A DNA stretch of 64,000 bases from Winogradskyella ursingii (GCF_013403975.1 NZ_JABFDH010000003.1:496001-560000), one strand, 5' to 3'. Positions 8,651 through 17,676 are shown, numbered from the stretch's first letter. Made by a program: numbers and translations. Notes: generated by a model not told the origin, from the letters alone.

Positions 8651-10318
8651 GTGTCAAAAAATGTTTATTTCATATCGATTTTAATAGTACTGCTCAACTC
8701 ATGCGGTATAAAAAAATCTATAAATGACCGACCAGATCTTTCAAGTTACAACTCTAATATTCCTGAAAAAATTACTGTTAACGATTCTACATTTTACGCT
8801 GGAAACAACTTTTTAGTCAAAAACAAACAAGGCCTTTGGGAACTTTATGTTGAAGGAGACCCCTTAGAACGTGGCTTAATCACAGGAAGTCTTACCAAAG
8901 ATTTAATGTACAAACAGGAAAATGTTTTTTTTGAAAAGATAAACGAAATGGTTCCTTCTGAAGGTCAACAGAAATTCTTGAGAAAATTTTTATCGTGGTA
9001 CAATCGTAAAATGTACAAACACATTCCTGAAGAATTTAAAGCCGAAATTTATGGTGTGTCTCGTTATGCTTCAGATGATTTTAATAGCATTGCACTACCC
9101 TATTTACGCTCATTGTATTTGCACGGAGCACACGATATTGGTCACGCTTTACAAGATTTAGCGTTGGTGGGCTGCACGTCTTTTGCAGCTTGGGATGAGA
9201 AAACTGAAGACGGTAAATTACTCATCGGTAGAAATTTTGATTTTTATGCTGGAGACGATTTTGCCGAAGAAAAAATTATTGCTTTCGTAAATCCAGATCA
9301 GGGAAATAGCTTTATGTCCGTAACTTGGGGCGGATTTATTGGCGTAGTTTCAGGTATGAATAACAAAGGTTTAACGGTAACAATAAACGCTGGAAAATCC
9401 AAAATTCCGTTGGTGGCAAAAACACCTATTTCTATTTTAACACGAGAGATTTTACAATATGCTTCCAACATTGATGAAGCCATTGCGATTGCCAAAAATC
9501 GTGAAGTTTTTGTATCCGAATCCATAATGGTTGGCAGTGCTACAGATAAAAAAGCAATTTTGATTGAAGTATCGCCAAATGATCTTGGGGTTTATGAGGT
9601 TGAAAATTCCAATGAGCTGATTTGTTCCAACCACTTTCAAAGTGAAGTTTATAAAAAAGACCGAAGAAATAATAAAACCATTGATAAAAGCCACTCGCAA
9701 TATCGTTTTGAACGCATGCAAGAACTTCTGAATGAAGAAGAAAAAATAAACCCAACTGAAGCTGTTGAAATCTTGAGAAATAAAAGAGGGTTGGATGATA
9801 AAAACATTGGGTTGGGTAATGAGAAAGCGTTGAACCAATTATTAGCGCATCACGGTATTGTGTTTCAACCTGAAGATTTAAAAGTTTGGGTGTCTTCAAA
9901 CCCTTACCAACTGGGCGAGTTTGTAGCTTATGATTTGAATGAAATTTTCAATGCAAAAAAGGAAAAGCCTTCACAGGTTTCCATATCGAATTCTGCATTA
10001 AATATTGCTGAAGATGGCTTTCTAAATACTGAAATTTTTAGCAATTATGAAACTTATCGTATTTTGGAACGAAAGGTGGAAGCTGCTTTAGAAAATGAAA
10101 TAGACGTTTCGGCACAAGATTTAAATCAACTGACACTATTAAATCCTGAATACTGGAAAGCGCATAAACTAACGGCTGATTATTATTACCAAAACAAAGA
10201 ATTTTCAAAAGCTTTGGGCTACTATAAAAAAGCGATGACGAAAGAAGTTACAACGCAACCAGATGTTGAATATATCGAAAAACGTATAAAGAAGTCCCAA
10301 CGAAAATCCAATAGATGA
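8651..10318 (+). CDS. C45-family acyltransferase-like lipoprotein (acyl-CoA:6-APA acyltransferase fold)
   Basis: 555 residues starting at GTG 8651. The N-terminus is a lipoprotein signal with lipobox LNSC. The Ntn-hydrolase core has VGCTSFAAWD, whose Cys175 would be the autocatalytically exposed nucleophile, followed by GRNFDFY and GFIGVVSGMN, typical of penicillin acyltransferase / C45 proteins. The C-terminal 60 residues look like one or two TPR helices (YWKAHKLTADYYY, FSKALGYYKKAM). A homologue is commonly found in flexirubin gene clusters, where acyl transfer to the dialkylresorcinol is plausible (inference). The next gene overlaps its stop by ATGA. Confidence 0.82.
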   Translation: MSKNVYFISILIVLLNSCGIKKSINDRPDLSSYNSNIPEKITVNDSTFYAGNNFLVKNKQGLWELYVEGDPLERGLITGSLTKDLMYKQENVFFEKINEMVPSEGQQKFLRKFLSWYNRKMYKHIPEEFKAEIYGVSRYASDDFNSIALPYLRSLYLHGAHDIGHALQDLALVGCTSFAAWDEKTEDGKLLIGRNFDFYAGDDFAEEKIIAFVNPDQGNSFMSVTWGGFIGVVSGMNNKGLTVTINAGKSKIPLVAKTPISILTREILQYASNIDEAIAIAKNREVFVSESIMVGSATDKKAILIEVSPNDLGVYEVENSNELICSNHFQSEVYKKDRRNNKTIDKSHSQYRFERMQELLNEEEKINPTEAVEILRNKRGLDDKNIGLGNEKALNQLLAHHGIVFQPEDLKVWVSSNPYQLGEFVAYDLNEIFNAKKEKPSQVSISNSALNIAEDGFLNTEIFSNYETYRILERKVEAALENEIDVSAQDLNQLTLLNPEYWKAHKLTADYYYQNKEFSKALGYYKKAMTKEVTTQPDVEYIEKRIKKSQRKSNR

Positions 10319-11601
10319 TTCCAGATATAGAAACACAATCCGCTTCAAAAATAAAAGCATTTCAAAACGAAAAATTGAATGTACAATTGAAGTATGTTTC
10401 AGAAAATTCCCTTTTTTATAAACGCCTTTTCAAGACACATAATATTTCAATATCTGATATCAATTCAATAGAAGATTTAATCAAGGTTCCAACAACTTCA
10501 AAATCAGATTTACAAAACTATAATTCAGACTTTCTTTGTGTAGAAAAGCAAAGTGTTGTCGATTATGTTACGACTTCCGGAACTTTAGGTGATCCAGTGA
10601 CCGTTGCCTTATCCGATAAGGATTTGGACAGATTGGCTTATAATGAGGCTATTTCATTTGCATGTGCAGGTGTAACTAAAGGAGATATCATTCAACTTAT
10701 GACTACCATGGACCGTTCTTTTATGGCTGGGCTGGCTTATTTTTTGGGTGCTAGAAAATTAGGGGCAGGAATTATACGCGTTGGTGCTGGAGTACCAGAA
10801 TTGCAATGGGATTCGATTTTAAAACACCAACCGACTTATATTATAGCAGTACCTTCTTTTCTTTTGAAGTTGATTGACCATGCAAAATCAAATAATATTA
10901 ATGTGAATACCTCTGGAATTAAAGGAGCTATTTGTATTGGAGAACCAATTAGAGACGAGAACTTTGCTCTAAATACTCTTGGAAAGAAAATAATAAACAA
11001 TTGGAATTTAGAGTTGTATTCAACTTACGCTTCCACCGAAATGCAGACAGCATTTACTGAATGTGGATTTCAAAATGGTGGTCATCTGCATCCTGAATTG
11101 ATTATTACAGAAATTTTGGATGATAATGACCAACCCGTAAAACCCGGAGAGGTTGGTGAACTTACCATAACCAACTTAGGAGTTGAAGCTATGCCTTTAA
11201 TTCGATTTAAAACTGGTGACATGCTCGCTGCGCATTACGACGCATGTGATTGTGGTAGAAACACTATGCGTTTAGGACCTGTAACTGGAAGGAAACAGCA
11301 GATGGTAAAATACAAAGGCACGACATTATATCCGCCAACAATGATTAATGTTTTAGAAGAATTTGAAGCTGTTAATAGTTTTGTGATTGAATTGTTTCAC
11401 AATAAAATTGGCACAGATGAAATTCTAATAAAAATCGCTTCAGATACGGAATCTGAAGTTTTATTGCAAAACATTAAAGACCACTTTAGGGCTAAACTGC
11501 GTGTAACACCTCAAATTGAATTTTGTGATGCTTCTGAAATTAAAGCTTTGAGATTTCCAAAATTGAGCCGTAAACCCATTTTGGTTATTGATAAGAGATA
11601 A
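10315..11601 (+). CDS. PaaK-like adenylate-forming enzyme (phenylacetate-CoA ligase family)
   Basis: 428 residues. The P-loop of the ANL superfamily reads TTSGTLGDPV, the A5 motif YASTEMQ, and the A7 motif RFKTGDM; a small C-terminal AMP-binding lid follows. A CDCGR segment near residue 305 is typical of the PaaK subgroup. It activates a carboxylic acid, probably aromatic, as acyl-AMP and then the CoA or ACP thioester. In an aryl polyene/flexirubin setting the natural guess is priming with a phenylacrylate unit made from tyrosine (inference). It is the last gene of the + strand run and overlaps the C45 gene by 4 bases. Confidence 0.85.
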   Translation: MIPDIETQSASKIKAFQNEKLNVQLKYVSENSLFYKRLFKTHNISISDINSIEDLIKVPTTSKSDLQNYNSDFLCVEKQSVVDYVTTSGTLGDPVTVALSDKDLDRLAYNEAISFACAGVTKGDIIQLMTTMDRSFMAGLAYFLGARKLGAGIIRVGAGVPELQWDSILKHQPTYIIAVPSFLLKLIDHAKSNNINVNTSGIKGAICIGEPIRDENFALNTLGKKIINNWNLELYSTYASTEMQTAFTECGFQNGGHLHPELIITEILDDNDQPVKPGEVGELTITNLGVEAMPLIRFKTGDMLAAHYDACDCGRNTMRLGPVTGRKQQMVKYKGTTLYPPTMINVLEEFEAVNSFVIELFHNKIGTDEILIKIASDTESEVLLQNIKDHFRAKLRVTPQIEFCDASEIKALRFPKLSRKPILVIDKR

Positions 11602-11608
11602 TCCAGAA

Positions 11609-12808
11609 CTATTCCAAAAACCGATAATAACCACATTTTAAATATGCTCCTTCAGGGAATGCAATCGGATGGTCACTATCATGTTGTGTTTTTAAAACAG
11701 TCTCAAACAGTCTTGTTTGCTCATTAAGTACACGCTGATTTAAATCAAAAAATGATTGCGCTGTAACTCTAGATGAGCAAGAAGCCAATACCAACAATCC
11801 TTTTTTTGCTGTGAGTTTTGCACCTAAATCAGCCAATTGAGCGTATTTCTTTTTCGCCAATTCAATATCTGATTGTTGTTTCGCAAAACTTGGTGGGTCT
11901 ATAACTACGACATGAAACACTTTGTTTTCTTGGATCATTTTTTTCATCTCAACAAAAGCATCTCCTGCAATTGTGTTGTGCGTGCCGGAATAATCATTCA
12001 GTTTTCCGTTTTCAATCGCTAAATCCAATGCTTGTTTACTAATGTCCAAACTTGTAACTTCTTTTGCACCATTGGCCAATGCATGTACTGAAAATCCTCC
12101 AGCATAAGAAAATACATCTAATACAGTTTTGTCTTTACTAAATTCACCAACGCGTTTTCTATTGGCACGATGGTCTAAAAAGTAGCCTGTTTTATGACCT
12201 TTAATGACGTTGGCCGAAAACTTTACACTGTGCTCGACAAATTCTACAACCTCATCTTGTAGTTCGCCAAAAACTACTTGTCCATCGATAAGATTATGAT
12301 CTTTACTATTCTGAAGCCCACGACTCAATCTCAATATAATTGTTTTAGCCTTTGAGATTTTTTGTAAACTTTGCAAAATTGTATCAAGATATGGCAACCA
12401 TATTTCTGAATATAATTTGACTACCAAAACGTTAGCATAAACATCTGCAATTAACCCCGGAAAACCATCATTTTCGCCAAAAATTAAGCGATAGCTGTTT
12501 GTATTGGTTTTTAATAGTTCAGTACGTTTGGTTTTGGCTAATTCAATCTTGTTTCTGAAAAACTCTGAGTTGATTTCCGCCTTATATTGTGCGTGATGTA
12601 TAATTTTAATACGAATTGGCGAATCGGCATCGTAGAGACCAAGAGCAATTACTTTATTTTTATTTTTGCTAAATATTATTGCAACATCTCCTGTTGTAGC
12701 GTCGTCATTGATTTTTACAATACTATTTGAAAACACCCAAGGATGCCCTTTGACTACGGAATGCTCACCCTTGGCATTAAGTTTTACAGCCAAGCGTTTT
12801 TGAGACAT
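11609..12808 (-). CDS. class I SAM-dependent rRNA methyltransferase, RlmI-like (PUA + EEHEE + MTase)
   Basis: About 399 residues from the ATG at 12808 (MSQKRLAVKL), where RlmI-type proteins normally begin. An in-frame ATG at 12847 would add 13 residues, and a TTG at 12868 lies inside the promoter box, so it is rejected. An N-terminal PUA domain (GHPWVFSNSI) is followed by a Rossmann methyltransferase with the SAM motif VLDVFSYAGGFSV and a late DPPSFAK motif. RlmI makes m5C in 23S rRNA; the target here is inferred from family. It converges on the PaaK-like gene with a 7-base gap. Confidence 0.85.
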   Translation of the reverse strand: MSQKRLAVKLNAKGEHSVVKGHPWVFSNSIVKINDDATTGDVAIIFSKNKNKVIALGLYDADSPIRIKIIHHAQYKAEINSEFFRNKIELAKTKRTELLKTNTNSYRLIFGENDGFPGLIADVYANVLVVKLYSEIWLPYLDTILQSLQKISKAKTIILRLSRGLQNSKDHNLIDGQVVFGELQDEVVEFVEHSVKFSANVIKGHKTGYFLDHRANRKRVGEFSKDKTVLDVFSYAGGFSVHALANGAKEVTSLDISKQALDLAIENGKLNDYSGTHNTIAGDAFVEMKKMIQENKVFHVVVIDPPSFAKQQSDIELAKKKYAQLADLGAKLTAKKGLLVLASCSSRVTAQSFFDLNQRVLNEQTRLFETVLKTQHDSDHPIAFPEGAYLKCGYYRFLE

Positions 12809-12865
12809 ATAATTATTACTGGTGATCTTAAAAGACTCATTATCCATAAGAATAAAATATGCCGT

Positions 12866-12897
12866 CAAAGGTAAAATTATTAACCTATTTGATTCAA
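12866..12897 (-). promoter_or_regulatory. Bacteroidota-type promoter for the RlmI-like gene
   Basis: On the minus strand, TTG (12897-12895), a 21-base spacer, then TACCTTTG (12873-12866) matches the TTG-N19..21-TAnnTTTG consensus of Bacteroidota housekeeping promoters. Transcription would begin near 12860, giving a leader of about 50 bases to the ATG at 12808. Confidence 0.6.
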
Positions 12898-13062
12898 TTA
12901 TACTGATATTAAGTTTATATTAATATTTTCGTATTTGCTTTAAAAACTTATAAAATGTGGGAAAATATCATATATTGGCAGACAGAACCCCTAATTTTTA
13001 GCAATTTCTGAGGGTTATAAATATAATATTAAATTCTTAGTTATTGATTAATAGCACGTTAA

Positions 13063-14376
13063 ATGAACCTAAGTCAAACACGTAATCAAATATACTGGTT
13101 ACTTGATAGCATCAAGGGCTCCAAGATCAAAGAGCATTATCAAGAAATTGAATTTTGCTCTAGTGATCCAAATTCTGATGAAGCTAAAAAAATAAGGGAA
13201 CGAAATTTAAAGCGTTTGTTGAAACATGCCAATAAGACTACTCCATATTATTCCAAATTAAAATATTCAAAGAATATTTCAGATTATCCTGTCATACGAA
13301 AAACCGTGATTCAGGAAAATTTTGAAGCATTCCAATCTTCAAATTATTTAGATAAAGATAATTATAAAGTTTCGACGAGTGGATCTACCGGAGTCCCTTT
13401 CTTTCTTTTTCAGAATGATAAAAAAAGAAATAGAAACCATGCTGATGTCATTTTCTTCTGTAATGCATGTAACTATAATATAGGTGATAGGCTCTACGAG
13501 TTAGAGGTTTGGAGAGAATATAATCAAAAAGGAAAATTAAAGGCCATGTTGCAAAATGTGGTACAGTTTGATATTTCACGTTTAACAGATGAGAGAATTG
13601 AGGAATTATTAGGCCTTCTCAAAAACGATTCGCAACCTAATAAAATTTTATTGGGATTTGTTTCCGCTTTTGAACTTATAGCTAAATATTTGGAAAATCA
13701 TGATATCTACCTTCAAGATCTTAATATTAATTCTGTAATAGCCAACTCGGAGTATCTCAATCCATATACTAAGGAGACCTTAGGCAAACATTTAAACACA
13801 GTGGTACTGTCAAGATATTCTAGTGAAGAAATTGGTATAATAGCACATCAAACTCTTAACTCACCAAATAATTTTGTGATCAATCATGCTAGTTATCATG
13901 TAGAACTGTTGAATTTTAATAATAACGAACCTGTAAAGCCGGGTCAATTTGGTAGAATAGTTGTAACCGACTTATTTAATTATGCCATGCCGATTATTAG
14001 ATATGATACCGGAGACATTGCGCAATTGGGTTTTGATGATAGAGGAGCTATGAGGTTTGAGCAAATTGAAGGTCGAAAAATGGATGTAATTTATGATTCT
14101 AAAGGTAATTTAGTTTCATCTTTTGTTGTCTACACTAAGTTCTATAAATACTATAAACTTCTTAAACAATACCAGTTTATCCAGCAGAGCGAAAAAGAAT
14201 ATGAGGTGAAATTAAACATACAAGGTGATCAATTTGATTTTGAAGAAGAGTTAATAGCTGATATTAAATCTGATTTTGGAAATGACGCTAATGTTATAAT
14301 CACATATGTAGACGAAATACCTGCCTTGGCTTCTGGAAAAAGACGAAAGGTAGTTAATAATATGGATGAAGGTTAA
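13063..14376 (+). CDS. CapK/PaaK-like adenylate-forming protein
   Basis: 437 residues, a second and clearly different PaaK-superfamily protein. ANL motifs: STSGSTGVPF, RYSSEEIG and RYDTGDIAQ. The closest architecture is the CapK-like group found with polysaccharide and capsule genes rather than true phenylacetate-CoA ligase; the PaaK-type metal cysteines are not evident. It is preceded by about 190 bases without a gene and converges tail to tail with the ATP-grasp gene, the two stop codons overlapping. With the four minus-strand genes beyond, it may form a functional island. Substrate unknown. Confidence 0.8.
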   Translation: MNLSQTRNQIYWLLDSIKGSKIKEHYQEIEFCSSDPNSDEAKKIRERNLKRLLKHANKTTPYYSKLKYSKNISDYPVIRKTVIQENFEAFQSSNYLDKDNYKVSTSGSTGVPFFLFQNDKKRNRNHADVIFFCNACNYNIGDRLYELEVWREYNQKGKLKAMLQNVVQFDISRLTDERIEELLGLLKNDSQPNKILLGFVSAFELIAKYLENHDIYLQDLNINSVIANSEYLNPYTKETLGKHLNTVVLSRYSSEEIGIIAHQTLNSPNNFVINHASYHVELLNFNNNEPVKPGQFGRIVVTDLFNYAMPIIRYDTGDIAQLGFDDRGAMRFEQIEGRKMDVIYDSKGNLVSSFVVYTKFYKYYKLLKQYQFIQQSEKEYEVKLNIQGDQFDFEEELIADIKSDFGNDANVIITYVDEIPALASGKRRKVVNNMDEG

Positions 14377-15470
14377 TGAGATTGCCTACCAAGTGCCAAA
14401 ATTTCATCTGCAAATTCACCAAACAGAGGGCCATTTGGGATTTGAATTTCTACTCCTTGATAATAGGTGTTGTATTCAATAAAAATTGGCAAATCATCAC
14501 TATCAATGCCAATATCCCAAGACACGATTCTGAAATAAGGTACTTTAACATGTAATGATTTAACCATTTTGACCACAAGGTCATAATTTGGGATTTTTTG
14601 TTCACCAAAAAATATTCCAGAAACCGTTTTTTCTATTATGTCTCCTGATTTTGTGTGTGCTTTTGCTTTAAGCTTCCCAGATTCATTAACTCCACAAAAA
14701 ATCCCACCACCTGAAAAATTATCGGTTTTGCTACCAGGCTCACCAATTCTCACAGCTGAAGATAATATATGAACGTCATCCTCTCGGAGATAAGTCATAA
14801 TTCTCAAGGTGTTGAGTGATGAAGGATTAAGTGATTTTAAGATTTTACTTTGTTCAACGAATTCTTGGACTATAAAGTTCTTTTTGTATAATTTGAATAA
14901 TTCTAACGTACTTAGTCCATCTAAGGTGGTTTGATTGTTATTTATCTCAAAAATTTCAACCATCTTACCTTTTCCTGATTCTAAGGTAGGCTTTATTATA
15001 AGTGGTTTATCTGCTGCATTGCATGCTTCCAACGCTATTGATTCGCTCACAAGTTTATCCTCAAAATAATAAAACCCATTAATGTTTTGAACCACTCTGA
15101 CAGGTTGGTTGAACTCCTTAAACAAATTATAGGTCAGGTTTTTATCTAATAATGCGGGCCATTGTTGTTTTTCATTCAGTTTATAACCAATGTATGGTCT
15201 AAAAATATCCAAGGGGACATAATCCTCATGAAAAACCCCAGTAACTCCTGTATAATATCTATGCCAATATGTGTTTCTGAGCTTATACCCTCTTGCCTCG
15301 TAGTATGCCTTGGCCGCTTTAATTTGATCTTGTTTTAACTTTGGTATTTTTCTTTTTTTTAAAGACTCTCTTACTTGTTTTCTAGTATTCATTTTTAAGT
15401 TGAATACTTGAAAATCTGATTGGAGCTTCAGAATACGCTTGGTAACAAGTTGCTTTAATTTATGATACAT
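14373..15470 (-). CDS. sugar-transfer-associated ATP-grasp ligase
   Basis: 365 residues. The N-terminal 70 are basic and helical; the rest matches the ATPgrasp_ST type: KPLIIKPTLESGKGK as the nucleotide-binding strand-loop, NFIVQEFVEQ as the adenine-binding hinge, SLNTLRIMTYL, and FIEYNTYYQG with Glu and Asn ligands for Mg. These enzymes ligate a carboxylate to an amine and are usually found with surface-polysaccharide genes; the acceptor is unknown. It is the last gene of the minus-strand operon, 21 bases after the upstream GNAT gene, and its stop overlaps that of the CapK-like gene. Confidence 0.82.
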   Translation of the reverse strand: MYHKLKQLVTKRILKLQSDFQVFNLKMNTRKQVRESLKKRKIPKLKQDQIKAAKAYYEARGYKLRNTYWHRYYTGVTGVFHEDYVPLDIFRPYIGYKLNEKQQWPALLDKNLTYNLFKEFNQPVRVVQNINGFYYFEDKLVSESIALEACNAADKPLIIKPTLESGKGKMVEIFEINNNQTTLDGLSTLELFKLYKKNFIVQEFVEQSKILKSLNPSSLNTLRIMTYLREDDVHILSSAVRIGEPGSKTDNFSGGGIFCGVNESGKLKAKAHTKSGDIIEKTVSGIFFGEQKIPNYDLVVKMVKSLHVKVPYFRIVSWDIGIDSDDLPIFIEYNTYYQGVEIQIPNGPLFGEFADEILALGRQSH

Positions 15471-15491
15471 AAATATAAATTGAAATTAAAT

Positions 15492-16133
15492 TCAATAGTT
15501 TTTTAGTGTGAAGTTCATGGTCCATTTGTTGAAAAGTATAACACTAAGGTACAATGCAACAGTTTGAGCGTTTGTTTTTTTTTGAAACTTAATAGCTGAT
15601 TTATTAAAATACTCACTAATAGAATAATGATATAAAACTCCTTGTTTCTCCAGAAGGTTGAAACGCTGATATCTCAAATACGGCGCTATATTTTTACCCC
15701 TATAATTTTCAAATACATAAGTACTATGGAAATAACTATCGTTTTCACCTAAATGAAAATAGCGCTTTCTAAAATAAAAAGGCTGTCGTCGCATAAATGA
15801 ATAAGCAACAATCTCATCATTATGCTTTATGCCTATACAGGTTTCTCCGTTTTTTAAATTTTGTAATAAATCTTTTCCTTCAATGCCAATTATTGCATTC
15901 TTTACATAATTTACTTCTGGTTCCCCAAAAACAGAAAGCTTTAAGTCTAATTTATCACCTTTTATGTATTGTGGTGTGGTTGTGTCCAATGATGACTTAA
16001 ATAAATAATAAGGCATAAAATCTAACCCAATTTTCGCCAGGTTATTACGTACACCATGTAGAAAAAGTCCATTTTTAATAATGTTCTTTAACCATATAAC
16101 CCTTTCAGATAATCCTTTTTCTCCTACTTCCAT
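15492..16133 (-). CDS. GNAT-family acyltransferase, paralogue A
   Basis: 213 residues. A distinctive N-terminal 45 residues (NGLFLHGVRNNLAKIGLDFM) precede a GNAT fold: a beta-4 strand STYVFENYRGKNIAPYL with the R-G-x-x-I acyl-CoA pyrophosphate loop, then FNLLEKQGV and a C-terminal SEYFNKSAIKFQKK helix. Likely transfers an acyl group from acyl-CoA to an amine. It is a tandem duplicate of the next upstream gene; the first 43 residues differ at only 9 positions. It lies 24 bases downstream of that paralogue, in the same operon as BKACE and ATP-grasp. Substrate not assigned. Confidence 0.75.
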   Translation of the reverse strand: MEVGEKGLSERVIWLKNIIKNGLFLHGVRNNLAKIGLDFMPYYLFKSSLDTTTPQYIKGDKLDLKLSVFGEPEVNYVKNAIIGIEGKDLLQNLKNGETCIGIKHNDEIVAYSFMRRQPFYFRKRYFHLGENDSYFHSTYVFENYRGKNIAPYLRYQRFNLLEKQGVLYHYSISEYFNKSAIKFQKKTNAQTVALYLSVILFNKWTMNFTLKNY

Positions 16134-16157
16134 CGATATTAAAAAAAATATAAAAGA

Positions 16158-16802
16158 TTATTTATAAGATTTAAGAGTAAAATTCATAGTCCATTTTTTA
16201 AACAAAAGCATACTGAGATAAAGTTTTACAGGTTTGGAGTTCAATTTATTCTTAAATCTAATGGTAGATTTATTAAAATATTCACTTACACTGTAATACT
16301 TTGTAACACCCTCTTTTTCTAATAATTTGTAACTATGAAAGCGAAGATATGGAGCTATATTTTTACCCCTGAACGCTTCAAAAGTGTACATGCTGTGTAA
16401 ATAACTTTCTTCTGACCGTAAATTGAAATGACGTTTTCTAAAAACAAACGGCTTTCTTTTAATAAACATATAGGCAGCAATGGTACCTTTATTTTTAAGA
16501 CCTACGCAGAGCTCACCGCTTTTTAGATCTGCCATAAGATCTTTATCTTCAATACCAATTATCGTACGCTTAACGTAATTAATTTCCTCCTTACCAAAAA
16601 TTGAAATTTGAAATTCTTTGTCTTCTCCTCTAATTTCTGGAGGTGTTATAGTACTGGTTGCTTCCCGTACCCAATAATATGGCATAAAGTCCAATCCTAT
16701 CTTGGCTAGGTTGTTCCTGACACCATGTAAAAACAATCCGTGTTTTATGATATTGGATATCCATTTTACTTTATTGGATAATCCCTTTTTGTCCGCTTCC
16801 AT
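16158..16802 (-). CDS. GNAT-family acyltransferase, paralogue B
   Basis: 214 residues with the same layout as its neighbour: a shared N-terminal block (GLFLHGVRNNLAKIGLDFM), a YTFEAFRGKNIAPYL acyl-CoA loop, SEYFNKSTIRF and an identical closing WTMNFTLK. The centre (residues about 45-70) is where the two diverge most, suggesting different acceptors or a heterodimer (inference). The ATG is 7 bases after the BKACE stop, so the two are probably translated from one mRNA. No signal peptide or membrane segment is apparent. Confidence 0.75.
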   Translation of the reverse strand: MEADKKGLSNKVKWISNIIKHGLFLHGVRNNLAKIGLDFMPYYWVREATSTITPPEIRGEDKEFQISIFGKEEINYVKRTIIGIEDKDLMADLKSGELCVGLKNKGTIAAYMFIKRKPFVFRKRHFNLRSEESYLHSMYTFEAFRGKNIAPYLRFHSYKLLEKEGVTKYYSVSEYFNKSTIRFKNKLNSKPVKLYLSMLLFKKWTMNFTLKSYK

Positions 16803-16809
16803 TTAAATC

Positions 16810-17676
16810 TTATTTGTAGATTCTACCGTAGCGTCCGTGACCAGGTTCCATATCCATTTGTTTGCGAAACTCTGTCGGAGTCATAACGGCTCTACCGTTG
16901 GCTTCTGCGATAATGTGAATTCTTTCTACAAGCTCTGTATTAGTTGCTTTTTTAGTACGTTTAGAATCAAACCAAATGTTATCTTCTAGTCCTACTCGAA
17001 CTCCACCTCCAATAGCAATGGAAAGTGAATTCATCATCAATTGATTATCACCAATACCTGCAATACTATACAAGGTGTTTTCTGGCAAATCATTTAACAT
17101 TACTCCGGAATGTAACATATTGGTCTGCGCACATGCAATATTTCCAAAAAGTAAATTATAATATAGTGGTGGTCTTATGATGTCTTTCTTAACTAAATAT
17201 TTACCGAAGTTTATCATACCCACATCAAAGACTTCCAATTCTGGCACAATACCTCTGGATTTCATGGTATTTGCCAAATCCTCAATCATGCTTGGAGCAT
17301 TCATGCTTGCTACTTTATTAAAGTTCAAAGAACTTAGAGTCAAGCTTCCCATATCGGGTTTAAGATCTCCTTCTAATGACAATACATCTGCTCTTTTGTC
17401 TAGTGTGTTGAAATTACGACCGCTTAAAGAAGTACAAATAACTAGGTCTGGTGCATATTTGCGTATGCCAGAGATCATACCTGCATAGACTTCTTTTTTA
17501 TAGGTAGGCACACCTGTTTTTTCATCTCTTGCATGAATGTGCGCCATTGTTATGCCCAATTCATAGGCACGATGCACATCTTCTACAATTTCATTGACGG
17601 TTACAGGTACATGAGGAGTCATGTCCTTAGTTGGAATCATTCCTGTAGGTGTGAAGTTGATAATCAGTTTCTCCAT
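16810..17676 (-). CDS. BKACE family beta-keto acid cleavage enzyme (DUF849)
   Basis: 288 residues, a TIM-barrel Zn enzyme. Metal ligands match the family: H46 and H48 in HIHARD and E231 in GVRVGLEDN. Family members condense a beta-keto acid with acetyl-CoA to give acetoacetate and a new acyl-CoA. In the lysine-fermentation enzyme Kce, Glu14 recognises the substrate amino group; here the aligned position lies in TGMIPT and is Ile, so a cationic substrate of that type is less likely (alignment from memory). First gene of an operon with two GNATs and an ATP-grasp ligase, suggesting that its acyl-CoA product feeds acylation (inference). Confidence 0.85.
   Translation of the reverse strand: MEKLIINFTPTGMIPTKDMTPHVPVTVNEIVEDVHRAYELGITMAHIHARDEKTGVPTYKKEVYAGMISGIRKYAPDLVICTSLSGRNFNTLDKRADVLSLEGDLKPDMGSLTLSSLNFNKVASMNAPSMIEDLANTMKSRGIVPELEVFDVGMINFGKYLVKKDIIRPPLYYNLLFGNIACAQTNMLHSGVMLNDLPENTLYSIAGIGDNQLMMNSLSIAIGGGVRVGLEDNIWFDSKRTKKATNTELVERIHIIAEANGRAVMTPTEFRKQMDMEPGHGRYGRIYK

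Noticed and set aside
9452..9899. Two ORFs antisense to the C45-type gene
   Set aside because: They overlap each other and the well-supported + strand gene; composition is Phe/Ile-rich as expected of antisense frames.
12868..12868. TTG start for the RlmI-like gene at 12868
   Set aside because: This TTG is part of the TACCTTTG promoter box; the conserved protein begins at the ATG at 12808.
12951..13050. Possible terminator (AACCCC ... GGGTT) before the CapK-like gene
   Set aside because: The stem is only about 5 base pairs with a long loop and no T-run.
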